The notes below the pieces were generated by a model. That model saw only the letters and a program-made list of their open reading frames with translations. It did no database searches and was not told where the DNA came from. Positions 1-3,840 of a stretch of 13,091 nucleotides of DNA are shown here, in pieces. The DNA lies in the NCBI GenBank assembly GCA_964360995.1, contig CAYHYZ010000021.1, positions 1 through 13,091 of the forward strand. The letters run 5' to 3'. The stretch comes from CAYHBS01 sp964360995. GTDB taxonomy: Bacteria > Patescibacteriota > Minisyncoccia > Ryanbacterales > HO2-45-13. Position numbers and translations under genes: made by a program. The number at the start of each line of letters is the position of its first letter. The first letter of the stretch is position 1.

Positions 1-38
1 GGGGATTTTTATTTTATGTCCCGAGTAGGATCGAGGGG

Positions 39-173
39 TTACTTTTTCTTGTGTTTGAAATATTCCACCTGCCACAATCTATTCTTCGCTTCTTTTAAAG
101 TGGGGTAAGTGCCGAATTTCCGGCCGGTTTTTTCGGACATTACGGCGTACTTGCCTTTGATTTTTTTTATCAT
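39..173 (-). CDS. 44-aa lysine-rich hypothetical protein
   Basis: Reading the minus strand gives an ATG-to-TAA frame of 44 residues, starting MIKKIKGKYAVM and ending FKHKKK. The product is small, very basic and cytoplasmic, with no membrane segment. The pattern GKYAVMSEKTGRKFGTYPT looks like a tiny beta-rich domain, and the following TLKEAKNRLWQVEYF like a helix. I recall similar short proteins in Parcubacteria genomes but know no function. A strong extended -10 lies only 14 bases before the ATG, so the mRNA would have a leader of about 7 bases and no Shine-Dalgarno site. The gene diverges from tRNA-Ala across 26 bases. Clean start, stop and promoter make it likely real despite its length. 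Confidence 0.7.
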   Translation of the reverse strand: MIKKIKGKYAVMSEKTGRKFGTYPTLKEAKNRLWQVEYFKHKKK

Positions 174-186
174 TTATTCTATTCTA

Positions 187-192
187 ATTATA
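187..192 (-). promoter_or_regulatory. Extended -10 promoter of the 44-aa gene
   Basis: The minus strand reads TGCTATAAT, a perfect -10 with the TGn extension. No good -35 is visible. The predicted transcription start near 180 leaves only about 7 bases before the ATG at 173. Confidence 0.6.
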
Positions 193-199
193 GCATTTC

Positions 200-270
200 G
201 GGCTCATAGTAAAGTGGTATTACGCGGCATTCGCATTGCCGAGGCCCGGGTTCGATTCCCGGTGAGTCCA
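200..270 (+). tRNA. tRNA-Ala (anticodon CGC)
   Basis: The cloverleaf folds fully. The acceptor GGGCTCA pairs with TGAGTCC and includes the G3-U70 wobble that marks alanine tRNAs. The D stem is GTAA/TTAC. The anticodon stem CGGCA/TGCCG closes loop TTCGCAT, so the anticodon is CGC and reads GCG. The T arm is CCGGG-TTCGATT-CCCGG and the discriminator is A270. The variable loop is 4 bases. CCA is not encoded, since CAA follows the discriminator. Confidence 0.95.
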
Positions 271-336
271 CAACGTAAAATGTGTAGTGTTCGTAAGGGT
301 TGTTTTTTGCTACCATGGTTAGCATTGGAACTTTAT

Positions 337-885
337 ATGGATAAGCTAACTTTTATTACGGGGAATGCAGGAAAAGCAAAGTATTTGAGCGATTACTTCC
401 ATCTTCCTGTTGAACACGTAAAACTTGACTTGAAGGAGATACAATCCGTAAACCTCAAAGAAGTTGTGGAAGACAAGGTGCAACGAGCATATGATATTGT
501 AAAATCACCAGTACTTGTTGAGGATGTGTCTCTTACATTCAGGGCTCTCAAAGCTCTTCCGGGGCCACTTATCAAATGGTTTTTGGATACATTAGGTAAT
601 GAGGGCCTATGTCGTCTTCTTGATGGTTTTGATAACAGAGGCGCGGTAGCTGAAGTGGAATTCGCCATTTGTGACGAATCAGGTGTAAACACTTTCAGTG
701 GCTCAATGGAGGGGAGTATTTCTACTACACCCCGCGGAGAAATGGGATTTGGTTGGGATCCAGTCTTTATTCCAAAAGGGTATAAAAAAACGTGGGCCGA
801 GATGCCAGACGATGAAAAGCATGCAACATCAATGCGTAAAATCGCGCTGGAGAAAATGTCAGATTTCATAAAAAGTCGCACATAA
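337..885 (+). CDS. Inosine/xanthosine triphosphate pyrophosphatase (ITPA/RdgB/HAM1 family)
   Basis: This 182-aa protein belongs to the Ham1 family, which hydrolyses dITP, ITP and XTP to the monophosphate and pyrophosphate and so keeps deaminated purines out of DNA and RNA. The N-terminal FITGNAGK (about 6-13) is the nucleotide-binding start. VLVEDVSL (about 60-67) carries the metal-binding acidic pair, followed by LPGPLIKWFL, GWDPVF and MPDDEKHATSMR. LPGPxIKWFL and VED are typical of the eukaryotic/archaeal ITPA branch, whereas bacterial RdgB has DDSGL. Where the family usually has S-H-R, this protein has S-M-R, so a base-contacting histidine seems replaced. The ATG at 337 is chosen because the family motif begins right after it; upstream codons run back through tRNA-Ala. 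Its Shine-Dalgarno site (GGAA) is weak. The gene appears to be transcribed alone or with tRNA-Ala. Confidence 0.9.
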   Translation: MDKLTFITGNAGKAKYLSDYFHLPVEHVKLDLKEIQSVNLKEVVEDKVQRAYDIVKSPVLVEDVSLTFRALKALPGPLIKWFLDTLGNEGLCRLLDGFDNRGAVAEVEFAICDESGVNTFSGSMEGSISTTPRGEMGFGWDPVFIPKGYKKTWAEMPDDEKHATSMRKIALEKMSDFIKSRT

Positions 886-933
886 CCTCATTTCGGCTTG
901 TAACTCCTACTATAGCTTCAGCTCTGCTACTAA

Positions 934-952
934 AGAGTTCCAACTGAACTCT
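934..952 (+). other. Hairpin in the gap after the ITPase gene
   Basis: AGAGTTC and GAACTCT pair over 7 bp with loop CAACT. No T-run follows, so it is not a clear terminator. The rest of 886-971 shows nothing recognisable. Confidence 0.4.
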
Positions 953-971
953 ACGCAGTCCACTTGTTATC

Positions 972-1000
972 AAATATCTCCGTTTGGGGATATTTTATTT
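972..1000 (+). terminator. Rho-independent terminator after the ITPase gene
   Basis: AAATATCTCC pairs with GGGGATATTT (10 bp, one G-T pair) around loop GTTT, followed by TATTT. The stem is AT-rich but well formed and lies between two same-strand genes. Confidence 0.6.
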
Positions 1001-1026
1001 CCTATACACACTATTGCCCCTACTCA

Positions 1027-1069
1027 TTACATCGCAGTAGGATATGCATATACTCTGTTCCTTTGGAGG
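1027..1069 (+). promoter_or_regulatory. Promoter and strong RBS of the 102-aa gene
   Basis: TTACAT (1027-1032), a 16-bp spacer and TATACT (1049-1054) form a plausible sigma-70 promoter. GGAGG at 1065-1069 lies 6 bases before the ATG at 1076, the best Shine-Dalgarno site in this half of the window. Confidence 0.5.
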
Positions 1070-1075
1070 CACATC

Positions 1076-1384
1076 ATGTCCCCAGACAAAATTCTTGAGG
1101 TCGTCCGCTACTATAAAGCTGTTTTTGAAAATCAGAGATCCGGAAAGCTCTCTTTCCCTCATTCAGAAGTTCTTCCTTCATCGGAACTCGGTGACTCACA
1201 CTGCAATCAAATGCTCGATAAGATCGAACAGTTCATTGCAGAAAAACGGATCGAAAAAGCGTTCCGGTGGCTCGCTTTCATCCAGAGATACCTCTGGGCA
1301 ACACGCGTGTATACAATCGAAGAGCTCGCAAACCACAACAAGCCCCCGGACGCAAAGTCCGAGCCAACACCGTCCAGCGCATAA
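1076..1384 (+). CDS. 102-aa conserved-looking hypothetical protein
   Basis: The 102-aa product is predicted soluble and mostly helical. DKILEVVRYYKAVFEN (4-19) and the central stretch CNQMLDKIEQFIAEKRIEKAFRW (43-65) are amphipathic, followed by LAFIQRYLWATRVYTIEELANHNKP. A short polar Pro/Ser tail ends it. I recall similar 90-110-aa proteins with a KAxRWLxFxQ pattern in Parcubacteria, but no function is known to me. The start at 1076 is well supported by GGAGG 6 bases upstream and by its own promoter. An overlapping frame starting at 1044 lacks such signals. The stop codon lies inside the loop of a strong terminator, so the gene is monocistronic. Confidence 0.8.
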   Translation: MSPDKILEVVRYYKAVFENQRSGKLSFPHSEVLPSSELGDSHCNQMLDKIEQFIAEKRIEKAFRWLAFIQRYLWATRVYTIEELANHNKPPDAKSEPTPSSA

Positions 1385-1401
1385 GCTGGACGATTTTATT
1401 T
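1371..1401 (+). terminator. Strong terminator embracing the stop codon of the 102-aa gene
   Basis: CGTCCAGC (1371-1378) pairs perfectly with GCTGGACG (1385-1392). The 6-base loop GCATAA contains the TAA stop, and ATTTTATTT follows. The left arm therefore encodes the last residues of the protein. Confidence 0.85.
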
Positions 1402-1408
1402 GTCCATA

Positions 1409-1424
1409 TGTTTCATATGAAACA
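1409..1424. promoter_or_regulatory. parS-like site 1 (ParB binding)
   Basis: TGTTTCATATGAAACA is a perfect 16-bp palindrome that matches the bacterial parS consensus TGTTTCACGTGAAACA except at the central two bases. An identical copy lies at 2287. Confidence 0.75.
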
Positions 1425-1445
1425 TAAAGAACCAATCATACAGTG

Positions 1446-1461
1446 AGTTTCATGTGTAACA
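1446..1461. promoter_or_regulatory. parS-like site 2
   Basis: AGTTTCATGTGTAACA matches 13 of 16 parS positions. It lies 37 bases after site 1. Confidence 0.55.
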
Positions 1462-1600
1462 TCACATATAAATCAATAATACGCATAGCATGTCGCACAA
1501 ATATATCGTGAAACATAACATGATATAATTAGTTACAGTCTTTATTGGTGATCCCATAAAATCAGCGGAATGTAGTTGTCAAAAAAAGAGTGGAGCGATA

Positions 1601-1616
1601 AGTTTCACGTGAAATG
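1601..1616. promoter_or_regulatory. parS-like site 3 with canonical core
   Basis: AGTTTCACGTGAAATG contains the full canonical core GTTTCACGTGAAA, including the central CG. Only outer positions deviate, giving 13 of 16. Confidence 0.7.
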
Positions 1617-1625
1617 CCCCCGAAT

Positions 1626-1634
1626 TGTGGATAA
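1626..1634 (-). promoter_or_regulatory. DnaA box, perfect
   Basis: The plus strand reads TGTGGATAA, the exact complement of the consensus DnaA box TTATCCACA. It lies 10 bases after parS-like site 3. Confidence 0.6.
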
Positions 1635-1652
1635 CTTGTGCACTATATTATA

Positions 1653-1705
1653 AAGGCCAGTGTCCCTGACCCTAAATGTCTTGTAGAATAAGGACATGTG
1701 GCCTT
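1653..1705. repeat. 53-bp imperfect inverted repeat between the DnaA boxes
   Basis: AAGGCCA (1653-1659) pairs with TGGCCTT (1699-1705) and TGTCC (1661-1665) with GGACA (1692-1696). The total is 12 bp with a small internal loop and a 26-base terminal loop. CTGACCC and TTGACCC also recur in and beside it. It could be a cruciform, a structured leader or an operator. Confidence 0.5.
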
Positions 1706-1724
1706 GACCCTTGTGTGTACTATT

Positions 1725-1733
1725 AGTGGATAA
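1725..1733 (-). promoter_or_regulatory. DnaA box, one mismatch
   Basis: AGTGGATAA is the complement of TTATCCACT, 8 of 9 to consensus and in the same orientation as the box at 1626. It lies just before the YraN-like gene. Confidence 0.4.
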
Positions 1734-1770
1734 CTATGTAGCTGTGAGCATCCAAAAGGACGTAGGGAAC

Positions 1771-2286
1771 ATGGGCGAAGCGATTGTCCGATTGTGTCTC
1801 ATGAAACAGGGGTATCAAATCGTGTCCCAGAACGCCCTTGGATATGGTTTTGAAATCGACATTGTTTCACGAAATCGGAATGGCTATCTGTTTGTGGAGG
1901 TGAAAAGTGTTTCCCATGAAACACCGATAGATCGCCCTATGAATAGGTTGGACTCATTGTTACGTGTGGTGAAGTCCACTGTCGAAGGCGGGTGGAGGGC
2001 AATCCTTGTGCGCGACTCAGGCACTATAAGAGCGCTGAGCTGGATTATTGTAGAAATGAACATTAATGACTCATCTGAGCCTCACACAGTTGAAGGGGAG
2101 TTGTTGCGGCAAGCATCTGAAAGAGTGGATAGTAGAAAATTGTTACATGTGAAACGGGGGATTGAAGTGTTGGAGTATAAAGGCATGATCCCGACAAATG
2201 TGGGGCTATCATTTGAGGTCATAACGGTCATGCTCGATTTCTTTAGAAAAACCGCTATAATACAGCGCATTCCTTGCGAGCTCTGA
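1771..2286 (+). CDS. YraN-like (UPF0102) endonuclease-fold protein
   Basis: The N-terminal half resembles the YraN/UPF0102 family of the restriction-endonuclease-like fold. It has MGEAIVRLCLMKQGY at residues 1-15, then GFEIDIV (about 26-32) and FVEVKS (about 41-46). These match the helix Glu, the Asp and the E-x-K of the nuclease core. No certain cellular role is established for the family; Holliday-junction or other DNA processing has been suggested. The C-terminal 70 residues do not match the family as I know it. ATG 1771 is chosen for AAAGGA 10 bases upstream; in-frame GTG 1744 or TTG 1711 would add residues (KDVGN) that also resemble the family start, so the start is uncertain. Three parS-like sites lie inside the codons. 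The stop is followed at once by a fourth. Confidence 0.75.
   Translation: MGEAIVRLCLMKQGYQIVSQNALGYGFEIDIVSRNRNGYLFVEVKSVSHETPIDRPMNRLDSLLRVVKSTVEGGWRAILVRDSGTIRALSWIIVEMNINDSSEPHTVEGELLRQASERVDSRKLLHVKRGIEVLEYKGMIPTNVGLSFEVITVMLDFFRKTAIIQRIPCEL
1793..1808. promoter_or_regulatory. parS-like site 4, inside the YraN-like gene
   Basis: TGTGTCTCATGAAACA matches 13 of 16 parS positions with an intact right half. It lies in codons for Leu-Met-Lys. Confidence 0.5.
1908..1923. promoter_or_regulatory. parS-like site 5, inside the YraN-like gene
   Basis: TGTTTCCCATGAAACA matches 14 of 16, with both outer arms TGTTTC and TGAAACA perfect. The perfect half site TGTTTCACG also occurs at 1863-1871. Confidence 0.6.
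2141..2156. promoter_or_regulatory. parS-like site 6, inside the YraN-like gene
   Basis: TGTTACATGTGAAACG matches 13 of 16 parS positions. It lies in codons for Leu-Leu-His-Val-Lys. Confidence 0.5.
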
Positions 2287-2302
2287 TGTTTCATATGAAA
2301 CA
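2287..2302. promoter_or_regulatory. parS-like site 7, identical to site 1
   Basis: TGTTTCATATGAAACA directly follows the TGA stop of the YraN-like gene. It is the same perfect 16-bp palindrome as at 1409. Confidence 0.75.
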
Positions 2303-2344
2303 CGGGAAGCTGAGAGCTTGTAGCTTTTAGCTGATAGGGGAAAT

Positions 2345-2435
2345 ACCACCTTACGGTGACTCACGGGCTGTCACACCCCTTCGGGTGCCACTCGTATGTG
2401 TAGGTTCACCACCTTACGGTGGTTATCGGGCTGTC
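2345..2435 (+). repeat. 63-bp two-hairpin repeat, copy A, ending in tRNA-Pro(TGG)
   Basis: ACCACCTTACGGTG occurs at 2345 and again at 2408, and CGGGCTGTC at 2364 and 2427. The sequence is therefore a 63-bp tandem repeat whose last copy runs into the first 9 bases of tRNA-Pro. Each unit has hairpin 1 (CACCC-CTTC-GGGTG, 2374-2387) and hairpin 2 (ACCACC-TTAC-GGTGGT, 2408-2423). The rest of 2303-2344 shows no feature. Confidence 0.7.
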
Positions 2436-2497
2436 GTATACCGGTAGTACGCATGTTTTGGGAACATGTAGACTGGGTTCAATTCCCAGCAGCCCGA
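2427..2497 (+). tRNA. tRNA-Pro (anticodon TGG)
   Basis: Acceptor CGGGCTG pairs with CAGCCCG, with C1-G72 and discriminator A73 as in proline tRNAs. The D stem is GTAT/GTAC. The anticodon stem CATGT/ACATG closes loop TTTGGGA, giving anticodon TGG. The T arm is CTGGG-TTCAATT-CCCAG. CCA is not encoded, since CCG follows. It is the first of two proline tRNAs in a duplicated cassette. Confidence 0.95.
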
Positions 2498-2625
2498 CCG
2501 GTTTTTTGGAGGGAAGCAGGAGGCAAACTGCTTTGCCTCCGTTGGGAATTGAAGGGCGCGCTATGTGCGAAGCACCGCAAAGCCCCGGCCGAGCTGATGG
2601 AGCGAGGAAGACCAGCGGCCCGACC
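2492..2625. mobile_element. 126-bp insertion at the tRNA-Pro 3' end with 8-bp direct repeats
   Basis: GCCCGACC, the 3' end of tRNA-Pro plus two bases, recurs exactly 126 bases later at 2618-2625. The second cassette has no such insert, so this looks like an insertion with an 8-bp duplication. Inside is the 9-bp hairpin GGAGGCAAA-CTGC-TTTGCCTCC (2519-2540) and, at 2543-2553, an 11-base reverse complement of the tRNA T arm. No protein and no clear terminal inverted repeats are seen. Confidence 0.45.
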
Positions 2626-2677
2626 ATTCGACTTTGTTCGCCTTCATCAGGCTCACTTCGCTCATGGTCTGCGACAC
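2619..2677. repeat. 59-bp tail repeat, copy 1
   Basis: This stretch matches 3147-3205 at 55 of 59 positions without gaps. It starts with the tRNA 3'-end bases CCCGACC. Its inverted ends GACCAT and ATGGTC could pair. Confidence 0.8.
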
Positions 2678-2682
2678 ACAAT

Positions 2683-2994
2683 ATGAAAAACGAGGGGAGT
2701 AAGTTTCATGAAGTCGAATGTCCTGAGCTTGTCGAAGGAAAGTTTATAGTTTACATTTTGTACTGTAGCGACAGGAGCTACTATGTTGGCCAAACGAATG
2801 ACTTAGAAAGGAGACTTACTGATCATCGCTCTGGTCAGGCGGCTCATTGGACAGCGAGAAGGCTGCCCGTCGTATTGATTTATATAGAAATTCACGAAAA
2901 CAGACTTTCGGCAATGCGCCGAGAACGGCAGATCAAGGGGTGGTCGAGAGCAAAGAAAGAAAGACTAGTTATTGCTTTGCGGGAGAAACAATAA
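2683..2994 (+). CDS. GIY-YIG nuclease family protein
   Basis: The 103-aa protein is a single GIY-YIG nuclease domain of the short YhbQ/UPF0213-like type. FIVYILYCSDRSYYVGQTNDLERRL (about 21-45) carries the two beta strands with V-Y-I and Y-V-G, plus the catalytic Arg. H49 follows, and RRERQIKGW holds the metal-binding Glu. Free-standing members have no settled function; some relatives act as structure-specific or homing nucleases. The only sensible start is ATG 2683, with no Shine-Dalgarno site. Residues 10-19 are translated from a REP-like repeat and give the tell-tale peptide PELVEG, so the true N-terminus may have been replaced by the repeat. The gene lies between two duplicated tRNA-Pro genes. 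Confidence 0.85.
   Translation: MKNEGSKFHEVECPELVEGKFIVYILYCSDRSYYVGQTNDLERRLTDHRSGQAAHWTARRLPVVLIYIEIHENRLSAMRRERQIKGWSRAKKERLVIALREKQ
2710..2743. repeat. REP-like repeat, copy 1
   Basis: This 34-bp sequence contains TCCTGAGCTTGTCGAAGGA, a type of repeat widespread in bacterial genomes. A second copy at 3235-3268 matches 29 of 34. One T-A pair in the arms here is C-G there. Confidence 0.65.
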
Positions 2995-2995
2995 A

Positions 2996-3090
2996 CGGGA
3001 CGTCGGCCACGCCTCTATGAGATAATCAAATGAAGTCGGCACCACCCGTATGTGAAGTTTTACCACCTCACGGTGGTTATCGGGACGTCG
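2996..3090 (+). repeat. Two-hairpin repeat, copy B, before tRNA-Pro(CGG)
   Basis: CGGGACGTCG at 2996-3005 equals the first ten bases of tRNA-Pro(CGG) at 3081-3090. Between them the sequence ends like copies A and C: CCCGTATGTGAAGTTT followed by hairpin ACCACC-TCAC-GGTGGT and TTAT. The first-hairpin part is longer and different here, giving an 85-base period instead of 63. Confidence 0.6.
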
Positions 3091-3151
3091 TATACCGGTA
3101 GTACATACGATTCGGGTTCGTATAGACTGGGTTCGATTCCCAGCGTCCCGA
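3081..3151 (+). tRNA. tRNA-Pro (anticodon CGG)
   Basis: Acceptor CGGGACG pairs with CGTCCCG, discriminator A. The D arm GTAT-ACCGGTA-GTAC is identical to that of tRNA-Pro(TGG). Anticodon stem TACGA/TCGTA closes loop TTCGGGT, anticodon CGG. The T arm is CTGGG-TTCGATT-CCCAG. Acceptor and anticodon stems differ from the other tRNA-Pro by compensated pairs. CCA happens to follow A73, but those bases belong to the tail repeat, so encoded CCA is doubtful. Confidence 0.95.
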
Positions 3152-3205
3152 CCATTCGACTTCGTTCGCCTTCAACAGGCTCACTTTGCTCATGGTCTAC
3201 GACAC
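3147..3205. repeat. 59-bp tail repeat, copy 2
   Basis: This is the second copy of the repeat at 2619-2677 (55 of 59 identical), directly fused to the tRNA-Pro(CGG) 3' end. In 3152-3391 I see only this repeat, the REP-like repeat and a promoter. Confidence 0.8.
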
Positions 3206-3234
3206 AAGATGTGGATGAATAAATAATAAATATG

Positions 3235-3268
3235 GAAGTCGCATGTCCCGAGCCTGCCGAGGGAAAGT
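3235..3268. repeat. REP-like repeat, copy 2
   Basis: This matches 2710-2743 at 29 of 34 positions, 525 bases apart. The arms TCCC and GGGA show a compensatory change relative to TCCT and AGGA of copy 1. Confidence 0.65.
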
Positions 3269-3355
3269 CCGTGGCTCCGGATGAGCGCCGACTCGGAGAG
3301 GAAGGGTGCGAGGGAGGAGAATTCCCAGCGCAATAATTTCATATTTGCATCGTGG

Positions 3356-3361
3356 TATAAT
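3356..3361 (+). promoter_or_regulatory. Extended -10 promoter of the membrane protein gene
   Basis: TGGTATAAT is a perfect extended -10 with no clear -35. The start would be near 3368, about 24 bases before the chosen ATG. This supports ATG 3392 over the in-frame start at 3281. Confidence 0.55.
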
Positions 3362-3391
3362 ATTTACATTACCGATATAAGCTGGTCACCA

Positions 3392-3805
3392 ATGAGAGTT
3401 AAAATCTTTTACTTCTTTCTGATTGTGACCCAGTTGCTCACATACACCCTTCTATGGCTGATTGCGGGCATGGCTTTTACATATACTAAGCTGAGCGTTG
3501 AAAGTGATCTGCTCATTGCAGCCGTCCATATTTTATTTTTCGTTCTATCCCTATGGCTGACTATTTCTATCTTTTCAAAAAGACTAACTGATCAGGAGCT
3601 CGAAAAAATGCCCAGCACTCTTTTTGTGATTGGCTTTGCTTTTGGAGTGTTATTTGTCATATTATCGTCTCTCAATTATGACAACGACTTAAGTGACAAA
3701 AAGGCATTATCTATGATTACCGCTTACCCGACGCTATATTTTTTGATTTCAAAGTATTTTATTTTGAGAAAAAGTACATCATTGAACGCTCGGTTGGATA
3801 AATAG
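3392..3805 (+). CDS. Small four-helix membrane protein of unknown function
   Basis: The 137-aa product has four likely membrane helices at about residues 5-30, 41-61, 75-94 and 107-124. A polar charged loop SKRLTDQELEK lies between helices 2 and 3, and a short basic tail follows helix 4. I recognise no family; the fold size recalls small DUF-type integral membrane proteins. No catalytic motif is visible. ATG 3392 is chosen because a -10 box lies between it and the upstream in-frame start, and because the extra 37 residues would be polar sequence partly read from repeats. No Shine-Dalgarno site is visible. The gene ends in a terminator shared with cca on the other strand. Confidence 0.7.
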   Translation: MRVKIFYFFLIVTQLLTYTLLWLIAGMAFTYTKLSVESDLLIAAVHILFFVLSLWLTISIFSKRLTDQELEKMPSTLFVIGFAFGVLFVILSSLNYDNDLSDKKALSMITAYPTLYFLISKYFILRKSTSLNARLDK

Positions 3806-3806
3806 C

Positions 3807-3840
3807 AAAACACCCGCTTTATAGTGGGCGTTTTTTATTT
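3807..3840. terminator. Bidirectional terminator between the membrane protein gene and cca
   Basis: AAAACACCCGC (3807-3817) pairs with GTGGGCGTTTT (3824-3834) apart from one mismatch and a wobble, loop TTTATA. A T-run follows on the plus strand, and TTTT closes the stem on the minus strand. Two convergent genes meet here, and the stop codon of cca overlaps it. Confidence 0.8.

Larger units (their letters stand above)
1385..1770. other. Gene-free candidate centromere/origin region
   Basis: This 386-base non-coding stretch holds three parS-like palindromes plus the half site CGTGAAACA at 1507-1515. It also holds a perfect DnaA box, an imperfect one and an inverted repeat. The part from about 1463 to 1560 is AT-rich and could unwind. 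No dnaA, parA or parB gene is in the window, so origin function is inference; the binding-site motifs are seen directly. Confidence 0.55.

Noticed and set aside
393..881. 162-codon open frame antisense to the ITPase gene
   Set aside because: It is a shadow of a clear family member on the other strand, with no recognisable domain or start signal.
1044..1427. 127-codon frame overlapping the 102-aa gene
   Set aside because: It lacks a Shine-Dalgarno site, is low-complexity and Ser-rich, and runs through the terminator.
2396..2686. Open frames crossing tRNA-Pro(TGG) and the insertion
   Set aside because: They read through a tRNA and repeats; no protein family is visible.
2703..2716. GTTTCATGAAG as an eighth parS site
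   Set aside because: Only the left half fits and the spacing of the right half is wrong.
3209..3217. TGTGGATGA as a third DnaA box
   Set aside because: One mismatch, 1.5 kb from the others and inside repeat-rich DNA; likely chance.
2345..3268. CRISPR array, because several short repeats recur
   Set aside because: Repeats are of different kinds and lengths, spacing is irregular, there are no uniform spacers and no cas genes.
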